Shown: positions 48,626 to 57,880, counted from the stretch's first letter. The stretch is DNA of 64,000 nt from Actinomadura opuntiae (GCF_030283205.1 NZ_JASNWF010000003.1:310001-374000); one strand, 5' to 3'. Numbers and translations: made by a program. Notes: generated by a model from the sequence alone, not told the origin.

Positions 48626-49773
48626 CGACGACCGCGTACGTCGCCGTCCCACGGCGCTCCTGCACGTCCCGCATCAGCAGGGTGGCGTCGTCGCTCGCCC
48701 CGAACCGGTGGTCCTCGTGCACGGCGGACACCGAGGGCAGCGAGCGGGCCGCGCCGGCGACGGCCCGCACCGCTGCCGGATCGCAGACGGCGGTCGTGGC
48801 GGCGCCGATCCGCTCGATGTCCACCGCCACCTCACCGGACGCTCCCGCAGCGGCCAGCACGTTGCGGGCGCGCCGCTCCAGTTCGTCGCAGACGTCGCCG
48901 TCCGAGGCGCGCAGCTCAAGCGCCATCTCGGCACGCCCGGCCACGATGTTGGGCGCGGTGCCCGCACGCAGGACCCCGACGTTCACCCGGGTGTCGGCGG
49001 ACGCGAAGCGGGGCAGCGCGTGCAGCGCCACCGTCGCCTGCGCCGCGGCGAGCAGGGCGTTGCGTCCCTCCTCCGGGGCGGCGGCCGCATGCGACTGGCG
49101 CCCGGTGAAGACCGCCCGCAGCTTCGCGTTGGCGAAGAAGCCGTGCGTGCCGGCGGCGACCTCGCCGACCGGCAGGCCCAGCCCCAGATGCAGCGCGTAC
49201 AGCCGGTCGACGCCCGCGAGGACTCCCGCGTCCAGCATCGCGCGGGCGCCTCGCCCGCCCTCCTCGGCGGCTGGAACAGCAGCCGGACCCGCCCGGCGAT
49301 CCGGCCGGACGAGAGCCGGCGCGCCAGTTCGAGACCGACCGCGATATGGCCGTCGTGGCCGCAGGCGTGCATCGCCCCGGGCGCCAGCGAGGCGAACCCG
49401 TCCCGCGCGGGAGCGTGCTCGGGCGCCGACGACTCCGTGAGCGGCAGCGCGTCGATGTCCACGCGCAGCGCGACCGTGGGGCCGGGCGCCTCGCCTTCGA
49501 TGTCGGCGACCACCGCCGTGTGCCCGTCCCGGACGGGTGCGAGATCCTCCTCGCCGGCGCCCCAGGCTCGGGCGCGGGCGGCGGCCGCGTCCAGCTCGTC
49601 CCGGCCGGGCAGGCCGGGACGCGGGAGAGGTCGATCGCGTCGCGCCCGGTCCGCACGCGCAGCCCGAGCCGCCGCAGCTCCGCCGCGATGGCGGCCGACG
49701 TCCACAGCTCGGTGAACGCCGTCTCCGGGCGCGCGTGGAACAGGCGGCGCCGATCGACGAGATCCGCGCTCAC
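48626..49773 (-). pseudogene. M20-family amidohydrolase, frameshifted and 3'-truncated
   Basis: The reverse strand carries a M20/carboxypeptidase-type hydrolase in three frames. VSADLVDRRRLFHARPETAF, then AAELRRLGLRVRTGRDAIDL, starts at GTG 49773. DGHTAVVADIEGEAPGPTVA, then metal-site ACGHDGHIAVGLELARRLS, follows in a second frame. MLDAGVLAGVDRLYALHLGL to ASDDATLLMRDVQERRGTAT is in a third. Each break fits loss of one base from a G/C run (near 49620 and 49260). The C-terminal end is cut where it meets thrC. The enzyme is inactive. Confidence 0.7.
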
Positions 49774-49892
49774 CGGTGCCCGATCGACCGGGAGCGCGGA
49801 TCGTGCTGGGCTTCGCGGACCGACGACATGATCATGCAACTTAGTCGGGTTTTCCGATATGTCAAGTAGGGAAACTTCGACCGGGCGGCGCG

Positions 49893-51311
49893 CTACGTCG
49901 GGATCGCCTGGTTCTCCCTGCTGGACGCGCGGTGAGCGGAACGGCCGAGGAGGGCCAGACGGTCGGCGAGGACGGCCGCCTGGGCGCGGATCTCCGGGAT
50001 GGCCGTGGTCTCGTAGCGGACTCCGCGCAGGGGCGGTCCGAGGGTGAACACGTTGGGGTGGGGACGGCCCGCCGCGTCGCGGACGGCGCCGCCGGCGTCG
50101 GCGTCCAGCCCGAGGCCGAGAGGTCCGGGGCGGGCGATCCCCGCGCTGACGAGGCCGGACAGGAACGTGTCGGTCGCAGGGCCGGCCGCGGGCCCCGTGC
50201 CGTTGACCAGCCAGCCGACGTTCACCTCCGCGGCTTCGCCGTCGCTGGCGATCCTCACGGCGAGCCGGTGTTCCGCGTCGGTTCGGACCTCGTCGATGCG
50301 GCCGCGCAGGACGCGCAGGCGTCCGGCGGCGCGCAGAGCGTCGATCCGGGCGGCCGAGGCGGGCGGGATCCGGTGGCGGTGCACCTCCCAATGCCGGGCG
50401 ACGAGATCGAGGAAGCGCCGCCGGTCGGCTTCCGAAAGCCGTCCCCACAAGGCCGGGACGTGCGGCCGGACGGCGTCGACGAAGCCGTGCCACTCCCCGC
50501 CGTTGCCGCGGACGGCGAGCCTGCTCCAGCGCAGCAGCTCGCGCAGGCTCATCGGTTCGGCCGGCAGCACGATCCCGGCCTCGGGCGGGCGCGGCGGCGG
50601 ATGGTGCGGCCGGGGCAGCAACCCGTGCCGGGAAACGGCATGAACGACGCGGTCCGGATCCTGGCCGGTGAGGCTGATGGCCAGGTCGACCATCGTCAGT
50701 CCGGTGCCGACGATCAGGACGGGCGCGTCGTCGTCAATGACGTCCAGTGCCCCGCGTCGCCACGGGTCGGCGATGTAGCGGTGCGCCGGCGGTTGCCAGA
50801 GCAGGCGGCTCGGTGCCTGGTTGCCGACGGCCAGCACGACCGCGTCGGCCAGGTGGGAAGTGCCGTCGGCCAGGTGGAGTTTCCAGCCTCCGGTCAGGGG
50901 TTCCGCCTCGAGGGCGAGCACGGTGCCGGTCAGCTCGGTCAGATGGCCCGGCCGCGCCCGAGCCGAGGCATCGAGCAGGTTCCGCAGGTAGCGGCCGTAC
51001 AGGGGGCGCGGGAGGAAGTCCTCTCCCGACGCCTCGATTCCTTGCGAGCACGTCCAGTCCAAGAGGTGGCCCGGGTCGTCCTGGACACCGCTCATGTTCG
51101 CCGCGCGGGCGTTCAGCAGGTGGTTCGAATCCTGGGTGGAGTACGCCTGGCCCCGGCCGTGCAGCCCGTCCCTGTCGATGAGGAGCAGGCGCGGTACCGC
51201 GCCGGCGCGACGCAGGAGATGCGCGGCCAGCAGCGTCGCACTCGCTCCCCCGCCGACCACCGCGACCAGTGGCTTGCCTTCGCTGCGATCGACGCGGTGG
51301 GGCAGGGTCAC
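49893..51311 (-). CDS. FAD/NAD(P)-binding protein (YdhS-like)
   Basis: The 472-residue flavoprotein begins with a dinucleotide motif, LVAVVGGGASATLLAAHLLR, followed by the group signature HGRGQAYSTQDSNHLLNAR. A second site VLIVGTGLTMVDLAISLTGQ and C-terminal VGWLVNGTGPAAGP complete the two-dinucleotide fold. It is likely an oxidoreductase or flavin-dependent oxygenase of unknown substrate. GTG 51311 follows GGAAGG and overlaps the preceding acyl-CoA-dehydrogenase-like gene by 4 bases, so both are one operon divergent from the desulfinase operon behind IclR. A role in organosulfur metabolism is inferred from this position. Confidence 0.82.
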   Translation of the reverse strand: MTLPHRVDRSEGKPLVAVVGGGASATLLAAHLLRRAGAVPRLLLIDRDGLHGRGQAYSTQDSNHLLNARAANMSGVQDDPGHLLDWTCSQGIEASGEDFLPRPLYGRYLRNLLDASARARPGHLTELTGTVLALEAEPLTGGWKLHLADGTSHLADAVVLAVGNQAPSRLLWQPPAHRYIADPWRRGALDVIDDDAPVLIVGTGLTMVDLAISLTGQDPDRVVHAVSRHGLLPRPHHPPPRPPEAGIVLPAEPMSLRELLRWSRLAVRGNGGEWHGFVDAVRPHVPALWGRLSEADRRRFLDLVARHWEVHRHRIPPASAARIDALRAAGRLRVLRGRIDEVRTDAEHRLAVRIASDGEAAEVNVGWLVNGTGPAAGPATDTFLSGLVSAGIARPGPLGLGLDADAGGAVRDAAGRPHPNVFTLGPPLRGVRYETTAIPEIRAQAAVLADRLALLGRSAHRASSRENQAIPT

Positions 51312-52489
51312 GGTGCGGCCTTCCTTTCGGGAGGGAACTCGCCGGTCAGGAACTCCCGGCCGACCTCGGTCTGCCGGTAGGCCACCGGGTCGTCGAGGGC
51401 GCGGGCGTAGCGCCAGAACCGGGCCAGGCCCGGGCTCGACCGGGCCGAGCCGGGACCGGCGAGCTCGAAGACGCGGGAGGCGACCGCCAGCGCGGCCTGG
51501 ACGGCGGCGATCTTCGCGGTGGCGACCAGCACCGCCGGCGCGCCGCACCCCCGCCCGGACGGCTCCGCGCCGTCCGCCCCGTGCAGGGCCGGGCTCAGCT
51601 CCTCGACGGCCTGATCCGCCAGCGCCCGCGCCGCGCGCACCTGCGCCAGCAGGCCGCCGTAGGCGCCGGACAGGTAGGCGTCGCCGCCGTTCCGCCTCGC
51701 CTGCCCGAGCGGCCAGGGCCGGGTCCTGGCGACCGCGTGCGCGCGGGCGGCGTTCAGGGCTCCTTCGGCGATGCCGACGTAGAGCTGCGCGAACATCAGC
51801 TGGATGGCGGGCGCGATCAGCGCGGCCGATGCGGCGCGGGCACCGGGCGGCCGGCCGATGACGTCGTCCTCGTTCACGGCGGCCCCGGCGAAGCGGACCT
51901 CTGCGTCCCCGGCCCGCACGACACCGGGGCCGGCCGGATCGACCAGGACCATCAGCGGCTCCCCGGTGCCGGTGCGGGTGGCACCGACGGAGAGGCGGTC
52001 GGCGAGGACGGCGCCGGGTGCGAGCGCGGTCGCGCCGTCCAGGTGGAGGCCGCCGCGCGGGCCCGTCACCAGCGTCGGCGCGGTCTCGCGCGGGTCGGGC
52101 GCGCCGCCCAGGAGCCATGCCCCGGCCGCCGCGCGCGGCCAGACCCGCTCGCGGGCCTCCTCCGCGCCGAGGAGAGCGGGCGTCCAGGTCAGCAGGTAGT
52201 GGTGTCCGAGCAGCAGCCCGATGTCGCCGTTGACGGCGGCGACCTCGCGCACGACCTGGTAGGCGGTGCGCCAGCAGGCTCCGCCGCCGCCGTGGTGCGC
52301 GGGGATCGGCAGCGTGAGCAGCCCGGCCCGCCGCAGGGCCTCGGCGGCGCGCGCCTGCGGGCGGCCGGCGTACCGGCCGTCCGGGTCGTCCACGTCCGGG
52401 CCGGCGGCGGTGGTCCGGGCCAGCGCGAGCCAGTCGGCGTGGTCGCGCGGGGATGCCCGCCGCGCTGGCTGGTCGCATGTGGTGGTCAC
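51308..52489 (-). CDS. Acyl-CoA-dehydrogenase-type flavoprotein (DszC/SfnC-like)
   Basis: The 393-residue protein belongs to the acyl-CoA dehydrogenase fold: N-terminal helical domain (GLLTLPIPAHHGGGGACWRT), beta domain (TLVTGPRGGLHLDGATALAP) and C-terminal helices (YVGIAEGALNAARAHAVART). It lacks an obvious catalytic Glu of beta-oxidation enzymes, in line with the flavin-dependent monooxygenase branch that includes DszC and SfnC of sulfur scavenging. DszC is 417 residues, so the size is close. GTG 52489 follows GGGAGACGACC. It is the first gene of an operon with the FAD/NAD(P)-binding protein. The substrate is presumably a sulfone, sulfoxide or amine. Confidence 0.8.
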   Translation of the reverse strand: MTTTCDQPARRASPRDHADWLALARTTAAGPDVDDPDGRYAGRPQARAAEALRRAGLLTLPIPAHHGGGGACWRTAYQVVREVAAVNGDIGLLLGHHYLLTWTPALLGAEEARERVWPRAAAGAWLLGGAPDPRETAPTLVTGPRGGLHLDGATALAPGAVLADRLSVGATRTGTGEPLMVLVDPAGPGVVRAGDAEVRFAGAAVNEDDVIGRPPGARAASAALIAPAIQLMFAQLYVGIAEGALNAARAHAVARTRPWPLGQARRNGGDAYLSGAYGGLLAQVRAARALADQAVEELSPALHGADGAEPSGRGCGAPAVLVATAKIAAVQAALAVASRVFELAGPGSARSSPGLARFWRYARALDDPVAYRQTEVGREFLTGEFPPERKAAP

Positions 52490-52583
52490 GGTCGTCTCCC
52501 AAGGGCCGGGCCGCATCCGGCGGACGCGGGGAGTGTAGGCGCGCGTCCGACAAAAAGTCAATTAAAGCAGTAGGAAATACCGG

Positions 52584-53381
52584 TTATTGGCGGCCGGGCC
52601 CGGGCCCCTGCCCCGGCCAGCCGCGCCGTTCGTCCGGCGGCAGCAGCAGCACCTCCATCGCCCGCGCGCAGGACTGGGCGTGCGCCAGGAACCACGGGAC
52701 CCGCGCGTCCGAGACGACCTCGGGCGTCGAGCGCAGCGCGAGCGCGTAGCGGGCGTGGCCGGCCCGGTCCAGCAGCGGGACGGCGAGGGTGCGCACGCCC
52801 TCGGCGGACTCGCCGTCGTTCATCGCGTGCCCGGCGGCGCGGACCCGCTCGACCTCCGCGCGCAGCTCGTCCACGTCCGCGATGGTCCGGCCGGTGAGCG
52901 GGCGCAGCGGCGCCAGCCCGGCCAGGTCGTCGGCGCCGGGCCGGGGCCAGGCGAGCAGCACCTTGCCGAGCGCGGTGGAGTGCAGCGGGCGGCGCAGCCC
53001 GACGCCGTCCTCGGTGCGCCGCACGGTGCCGCCGGCGAGCAGCAGCGCGTGGTCGCCGCTGCGGATCGCGAGGTCGGCCGTCGTCCCGGTGACGCGGGCC
53101 AGGTGCTCCAGTTCCGGCGCGACCCGGTGCAGGCCCTGCTGGTGGAACGACAGCAGGCCCAGCTCGGTCAGCGCCGGGCCGATGCGGTAGCGGGCGGCCG
53201 GGTCGCGGACGAGGAACTCCGCGCCCGCGAGGGTCTGCGCGAGCCGGTGCGCGGTCGAGGTGCTGAGGCCGAGGCGGCGGGCGAGGGCGGACGCGGTCGG
53301 CGGCGGGCCGCCGTCGCGGAAGCAGAGCAGGAGGTCCAGCGCGCGCCACACCGCCTGCCCGCCGGCGGGAGTTTCTGCCAT
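52584..53381 (-). CDS. IclR-family regulator
   Basis: The 265-residue protein has an N-terminal winged helix (ALDLLLCFRDGGPPPTASAL, then ARRLGLSTSTAHRLAQTLAG) and an IclR effector domain (RRPLHSTALGKVLLAWPRPG, then SAEGVRTLAVPLLDRAGHA). It is divergent from the DszB-like gene with only 60 bases between start codons, so it probably regulates the organosulfur operon. ATG 53381 gives the standard N-terminus MAETPAGGQAVWRALDL. The ligand is unknown, possibly an organosulfur intermediate. Confidence 0.9.
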   Translation of the reverse strand: MAETPAGGQAVWRALDLLLCFRDGGPPPTASALARRLGLSTSTAHRLAQTLAGAEFLVRDPAARYRIGPALTELGLLSFHQQGLHRVAPELEHLARVTGTTADLAIRSGDHALLLAGGTVRRTEDGVGLRRPLHSTALGKVLLAWPRPGADDLAGLAPLRPLTGRTIADVDELRAEVERVRAAGHAMNDGESAEGVRTLAVPLLDRAGHARYALALRSTPEVVSDARVPWFLAHAQSCARAMEVLLLPPDERRGWPGQGPGPGRQ

Positions 53382-53441
53382 GTTTCCCACCCTATGGGAT
53401 CTATATTGAGTTGGTAGGTTTTGTTGGCAATACTCGCCGCC

Positions 53442-54458
53442 ATGGCCGACACCCGTCCCCGGGACCTGTGGTTCACCCGCTGTCCCGTCCCCACTGCCAC
53501 CGGCATCGCCGCAGACCAGGGCTGGCTCGCGGCGGAGTTCGCCGCCGACGGCATCGCCGTGCGCTCGCTCCAGGACGCGGGCGCCGGAGCCGTCCGCGGC
53601 GAGCACTTCCGCCACCGGCTTCCCACGCTCGTCCGCGAGGGCGGCAACGTCCCCGCGCTGTGGGCCCGCTCCACCGGCGCGCCGACCCGCCTGGTCGGCC
53701 TCACCTGGTTCGAGGAGCGGCAGGTCGTGCTGGCCCGCCCGGGCGCGGGCGTGCACGGCCCGCACGACCTCAAGGGCCGCCGCCTCGCCGTCCCGCGCCG
53801 CTCCATCGAGATCGACTTCTGGCGCGCGATGGCGCTGCGCGGCTTCGACGGCGCGCTCCGCCAGGCCGGGCTGACCCTCGCCGACGCCGAGCTCGTCGAC
53901 CTCGACGGCGACGCCCTCCCCGGGCAATGGGAGGCCGAGCTCGCGGCGCTGCGCGACGGCCGCGTCGACGCCGTGTACACCAAGGGCTCGGTCGCCGTGG
54001 AGACCGCCGCCCGCTACGGCGCGAAGGTCGCGATCGACCTCGACGCCCTGCCTGACCGCCGGTGGCGGGTCAACAACGGGACGCCGCGTCCGATCACCGT
54101 CGACCAGCGGCTGCTCGACGACCAACCCGACCTGGTCGTCCGGTTCCTCGCCGTACTGCTCGGCGCCGCCGACTGGGCCCGCGACCATCCCGGCGACCTC
54201 GCCCGCATCCTGCGGGACGAGACCGGCTCGGGCGCCGAGGGCGTCGCCCGCGCCTACGGCGACGGCTTCCACCGCGACCTGCACGCCGGTCTCGGCGCCG
54301 ACCGCCTCGCGCTGCTGGCCGAGCAGGAGGAGTTCCTGCGCCGGCACGGCTTCCACGACGCCCCGGTGGACGTGTCCGCCTGGGCCGATCCCGCACCCCT
54401 CGCCGCCGCGCGCGACCTCGTCCCGCGGCTCGCCTTCGTCGCACAGGAGCATCCATGA
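53442..54458 (+). CDS. DszB-like desulfinase (SBP fold)
   Basis: The 338-residue protein has a type 2 periplasmic-binding-protein fold but no signal peptide. Its start, RDLWFTRCPVPTATG, aligns with the active-site strand of 2-hydroxybiphenyl-2-sulfinate desulfinase DszB (YSNCPVPNA, Cys27). Residues HFRHRLPTLVREGGNVPAL correspond to DszB HFTYDQPAYTRFGGEIPPL. Thus Cys14, His55 and Arg65 occupy the catalytic positions, with the same 10-residue His-Arg spacing. The enzyme should release sulfite from a sulfinate in the cytoplasm. It heads a seven-gene operon with ABC importer and flavin monooxygenases. ATG 53442 is preferred over upstream TTG 53421. The alignment was made by eye from memory of DszB. 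Confidence 0.72.
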   Translation: MADTRPRDLWFTRCPVPTATGIAADQGWLAAEFAADGIAVRSLQDAGAGAVRGEHFRHRLPTLVREGGNVPALWARSTGAPTRLVGLTWFEERQVVLARPGAGVHGPHDLKGRRLAVPRRSIEIDFWRAMALRGFDGALRQAGLTLADAELVDLDGDALPGQWEAELAALRDGRVDAVYTKGSVAVETAARYGAKVAIDLDALPDRRWRVNNGTPRPITVDQRLLDDQPDLVVRFLAVLLGAADWARDHPGDLARILRDETGSGAEGVARAYGDGFHRDLHAGLGADRLALLAEQEEFLRRHGFHDAPVDVSAWADPAPLAAARDLVPRLAFVAQEHP

Positions 54459-55456
54459 AGCGTTTCCCCGCCCTTCCGGCCCTGGCCGCCGGCGCCCTCG
54501 CGGTCCTGCTCGCCGCCACGGGCTGCGGCGGCTCGGACGCGGACGCGTCCGGCGGCGGGACGATCACCATCCGCGTCCCCGACCCGGGCAACTCCGGGGT
54601 GCTCGCCGCCGGGAAGAAGGACGGCAGCCTGGCCAAGGCGCTGTCGGCCGTGCACGCGAAGGTCGCGTGGACGGGCAGCGCCGGGCCGTTCGCGCCCGCC
54701 GCGCAGGAGCTGAACGCCGGCGAACTGGACTTCGCGCAGGGCTCGATCACCTCCGCGATCGCCGCGCTCGCCCAGAAGCCCGGCTTCAAGCTGTTCGCCC
54801 AGATCGCCCCCGACAAGATCGGCGAGGGGATCCTGGTCCGCAAGGACTCCCCGATCCGGACGCCCCGCGACCTGGTCGGCAAGTCGGTCGCGGTGAACAA
54901 GGGCGGGACCGCCGAGTACCTGCTGCTCAAGGCGCTCGCCGCGTCCGGGATCAAGCCGGACCAGGTGAAGCGCGTCTACCTCAACCCCGCGCAGACCGCC
55001 CCCGTCTTCAACTCCGGGAAGGTCGACGCGTGGGCGGTCTGGGCGACGTACTCGCTCCCCGAGATGGCCGCGACCAGCGCGCGCTTCCTGGTGAACGGCG
55101 GGCAGATCGGGTCGCAGAACTACTCGGTGTGGGCCGTCCGGACGAAGCTCGCCGACGCGCACCCCGAGGTCGTCAAGGCGTTCTACCAGTACCTCCACGA
55201 CCGCGGGCAGGACCAGATCAAGAACCCCGGCGCCTACGTCAACGTGTTCACCAAGGCGGGGCCGCAGGCCGTCAGCGGCGCCGCCGAGCGGCTCACCGTG
55301 CAGAACCTCGCGCAGGGCGCGACCGCCGGGCCCATCGGGGCGGCCGACCTCACCGGATTCGCGAGCGTCGCGCAGTTCTTCGCCGACCAGAAGATCACCC
55401 CGGTGAAGGTGGACGTCAAGCCGTACGTCGTGACGCTGCCCGGGAGCGGGACATGA
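54455..55456 (+). CDS. ABC transporter substrate-binding lipoprotein (SsuA/TauA-type)
   Basis: The 333-residue lipoprotein has a signal ending LLAATGC (Cys23) and a SsuA/NrtA-type binding fold: QELNAGELDFAQGSITSAIA, then LVGKSVAVNKGGTAEYLLLK and YLNPAQTAPVFNSGKVDAWA. Such proteins capture sulfonates or related anions at the cell surface. The ATG overlaps the desulfinase stop (ATGA) and its own stop overlaps the permease start, so the importer is co-translated with the desulfinase. This supports a common organosulfur substrate. Confidence 0.9.
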   Translation: MKRFPALPALAAGALAVLLAATGCGGSDADASGGGTITIRVPDPGNSGVLAAGKKDGSLAKALSAVHAKVAWTGSAGPFAPAAQELNAGELDFAQGSITSAIAALAQKPGFKLFAQIAPDKIGEGILVRKDSPIRTPRDLVGKSVAVNKGGTAEYLLLKALAASGIKPDQVKRVYLNPAQTAPVFNSGKVDAWAVWATYSLPEMAATSARFLVNGGQIGSQNYSVWAVRTKLADAHPEVVKAFYQYLHDRGQDQIKNPGAYVNVFTKAGPQAVSGAAERLTVQNLAQGATAGPIGAADLTGFASVAQFFADQKITPVKVDVKPYVVTLPGSGT

Positions 55457-56292
55457 CCGCCGCCCCTGCCGAGACAGCCGCGTATGCCGATCTCGTCGTC
55501 CCGCGCCCGCGCATCCCGAGGCCGCGGCGCCGCGGCGTGACCGTCGCGCTGCGCACCCTCGGCCCGCTCGCGCTGCTCGGCGGCTGGTGGCTGGCGTCCG
55601 CGACCGGGGTGCTCAGCCCCGACGTACTCGCCTCGCCCGCGACGGTCGCGGACGCGGCCCGCGAGCTGTGGACGGACGGCCAGCTCACCGACGCGCTGCG
55701 CGTCTCGCTGACCCGCGCGGTGCTCGGCCTGGCGTGCGGGCTCGCCGCCGGGCTGCTGCTCGGCGTCGTCACCGGCTTCTCCCGCCTCGGTGAGGAACTG
55801 CTGGACTCGCCGCTGCAACTGCTCCGCGCGCTGCCGTTCCTGTCGCTCGTCCCGCTGTTCATGGTGTGGTTCGGGATCGGCGAATCGGCCCGCGTCATCC
55901 TCATCGCCGTCGCCACCACGTTCCCGATGTACGTCTCGACCGCGGGCGGCGTCCGGAACGTGGACCGGCGGCTGCTGGAGGCGATGCGCACGTTCGGCCT
56001 CGGCGGGTGGCGGCTCGTCCGCGAGGTCGTGCTGCCGGGCGCGCTGCCCTCGCTGCTCGCCGGGTTCCGGCTGTCGATGACGCTCAGCGTGATCGCGCTG
56101 ATCGCCGCCGAGGAGATCAACTCCACGTCCGGGATCGGCTACCTGATGACGCAGGCGCAGAGCTTCTCGCGCACCGACATCCTGTCGGTCTGCGTGCTGG
56201 TGTACGGGCTGCTCGGGCTGGCCGCCGACCTGCTCGCGCGCGGCGCCGAGCGGCTGCTGATGCCGTGGCGGGCGAAGGAGGCGGCGCGATGA
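55453..56292 (+). CDS. ABC transporter permease (SsuC/TauC-type)
   Basis: The 279-residue protein has six hydrophobic helices and the BPD-type permease coupling motif in EAMRTFGLGGWRLVREVVLP, then GALPSLLAGFRLSMTLSVIA, which contacts the ATPase. The front shows the typical LSPDVLASPATVADAAREL segment of sulfonate/nitrate permeases. It overlaps both neighbours by 4 bases (ATGA). It forms the membrane part of the importer with the lipoprotein and ATPase. Confidence 0.92.
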   Translation: MTAAPAETAAYADLVVPRPRIPRPRRRGVTVALRTLGPLALLGGWWLASATGVLSPDVLASPATVADAARELWTDGQLTDALRVSLTRAVLGLACGLAAGLLLGVVTGFSRLGEELLDSPLQLLRALPFLSLVPLFMVWFGIGESARVILIAVATTFPMYVSTAGGVRNVDRRLLEAMRTFGLGGWRLVREVVLPGALPSLLAGFRLSMTLSVIALIAAEEINSTSGIGYLMTQAQSFSRTDILSVCVLVYGLLGLAADLLARGAERLLMPWRAKEAAR

Positions 56293-57065
56293 GCACCGGC
56301 ACGATGAGCACCGCCGTGCACTTGCGGGGCTTGCGCCGGGTCTTCGGGGCCCGCGCCGTCCTGGACGGGGTGGACCTCGACATCGAACGCGGCGAGTTCG
56401 TCGCGCTCCTCGGCGCCAGCGGCACCGGCAAGACGACGCTGCTGCGGATCCTCGGCGCCCTCGACCGGCCAGACGGCGGCACCGTCCTGGTGCCCGAGGC
56501 CCGCACGATCGTCTTCCAGGAACCGCGGCTGGTGCCGTCGAAGCGCGTCCTGGGCAACGTCGTCGTCGGGCTGCCGCGCGGCGCCGCCATGCAGGAGAAG
56601 GGGAGGCGGGCGCTCGCGGAGGTCGGCCTCGCCGACCACGCGCGGGCGTGGCCGCACACGCTGTCCGGTGGCGAGGCGCAGCGGGTCGCGCTGGCGCGGG
56701 CACTGGTCCGGGAACCGGAACTGCTGCTGCTAGACGAGCCGTTCGCCGCGCTCGACGCGCTGACCCGGCTGCGGATGCAGGACCTCGTCGACGACCTGGT
56801 CCGCACCCACCGTCCGGCGGTGCTGCTGGTCACCCACGACGTGGACGAGGCGATCCGGCTGGCCGACCGGGTCGCGGTGCTGAAGGACGGCCGGCTGGTC
56901 ACCGACGAGCGGGTGGCGGCACGGCGTCCCCGCGACGCCGCCGATCCCGCGTTCACCGCGCTGCGCCGCCGGCTGCTGGCCGACCTCGGCGTCCGGCTCA
57001 CCGGCCCCGAGCCGGAGTCCGAGAAGGAGAAGGCCGGACGGCCGCCGGAAGGAGCGATACGTTGA
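56289..57065 (+). CDS. ABC transporter ATPase (SsuB/TauB-type)
   Basis: The 258-residue protein carries Walker A GASGTGKTTLLRIL, Q-loop IVFQEPRLVPSKRVLGNVVV, signature LSGGEAQRVALARAL, Walker B LLLLDEPFAALDAL and H-loop LLVTHDVDEA. The order and length match sulfonate importer ATPases. It overlaps the permease (ATGA) and the following monooxygenase gene (TTGA), so the operon is tightly coupled. Confidence 0.93.
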   Translation: MSTGTMSTAVHLRGLRRVFGARAVLDGVDLDIERGEFVALLGASGTGKTTLLRILGALDRPDGGTVLVPEARTIVFQEPRLVPSKRVLGNVVVGLPRGAAMQEKGRRALAEVGLADHARAWPHTLSGGEAQRVALARALVREPELLLLDEPFAALDALTRLRMQDLVDDLVRTHRPAVLLVTHDVDEAIRLADRVAVLKDGRLVTDERVAARRPRDAADPAFTALRRRLLADLGVRLTGPEPESEKEKAGRPPEGAIR

Positions 57066-57880
57066 CCCGCTTGCATGTCGTGGCGCCCACTCGCGCGCCC
57101 GGACGGGCGGTGCTGCCCGATTTCGTCACCGACGTGCGGCCTCGCACCGTCGAGCCCGAGCATCGCGCGGTGGGCCGGGCCGCTGAGTTGGGCGGGCTGG
57201 ACGGCGTGCTCGTCCCGTTCGACCCGGGCGGCCACGACCCGCTGGTCCTCGCGGCGGCGGTGCTGCGCGACACCCGGCACATCCAGGTGGCGGCCGAGTT
57301 CCATCCGGCGATCGCGACGCCCGTCTACGCGGCGAAGCTGTCGGCGTCCTTGCAGCGCTACACCGGCGGGCGGCTCGCGTGGCGGCTCGCCGTCGACCTC
57401 TCCCCCGACGTCGCCCGCGCGCACGGCGACTACCTGGAGGGCCCGGCCCGCTACGCCCGCGCCGACGAGTTCCTGACCATCGCGAAGGGCGTGTGGGGCG
57501 AGCGGCCGTACACCTTCGAGGGCGAGCACTTCCAGGTGCTCGACGGCGGTTTCCCCGGCTCACGGGTGCCGCGCCCGTTCCCGCGCGTGTACCTGTCCGG
57601 GACGTCGCCGGAGGCCCTCGCCCTGTCCGCCAAGCACGCCGACGCGCATCTCATCGGCCCCGACGACGACCCCGGCCTCGTCCCGGACGGCGTCGACCCG
57701 GCGCTGCGCCTGCGCGTCGACGCCGAAGACGAGAACGCGCTCGCCGACGAGATCCTGCGCCGCGCCGACGAGGGCGTCGCCGAGTTCTTCGTGGAGCCGG
57801 CGGCGACGCCCGCCACCGCGTACTGGCTGGCGCAGCGCGTCCTGCCCCTGCTGCGGAAGGAGACCGAACGTGCCGGTTGA
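57062..57880 (+). CDS. SsuD-like LLM flavin monooxygenase, short form
   Basis: The 272-residue protein is a bacterial luciferase-type (LLM) barrel: LHVVAPTRAPGRAVLPDFVT, then HIQVAAEFHPAIATPVYAAK and RYARADEFLTIAKGVWGERP. It is about 100 residues shorter than SsuD. These enzymes use FMNH2 and oxygen to cleave C-S or oxidise sulfur groups. TTG 57062 is taken because GGAAGGAG lies 8 bases upstream and the TTGA overlap with the ATPase gene fits the operon; later starts (57080) are possible. It may pair with the next LLM gene. Confidence 0.82.
   Translation: MTRLHVVAPTRAPGRAVLPDFVTDVRPRTVEPEHRAVGRAAELGGLDGVLVPFDPGGHDPLVLAAAVLRDTRHIQVAAEFHPAIATPVYAAKLSASLQRYTGGRLAWRLAVDLSPDVARAHGDYLEGPARYARADEFLTIAKGVWGERPYTFEGEHFQVLDGGFPGSRVPRPFPRVYLSGTSPEALALSAKHADAHLIGPDDDPGLVPDGVDPALRLRVDAEDENALADEILRRADEGVAEFFVEPAATPATAYWLAQRVLPLLRKETERAG

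Noticed and set aside
51118..51132. tRNA-like GGTTCGAATCC sequence
   Set aside because: It looks like a T-arm, but lies inside the FAD/NAD(P)-binding protein gene (codes DSNHLL on the reverse strand), and no acceptor stem or anticodon arm can be folded around it.
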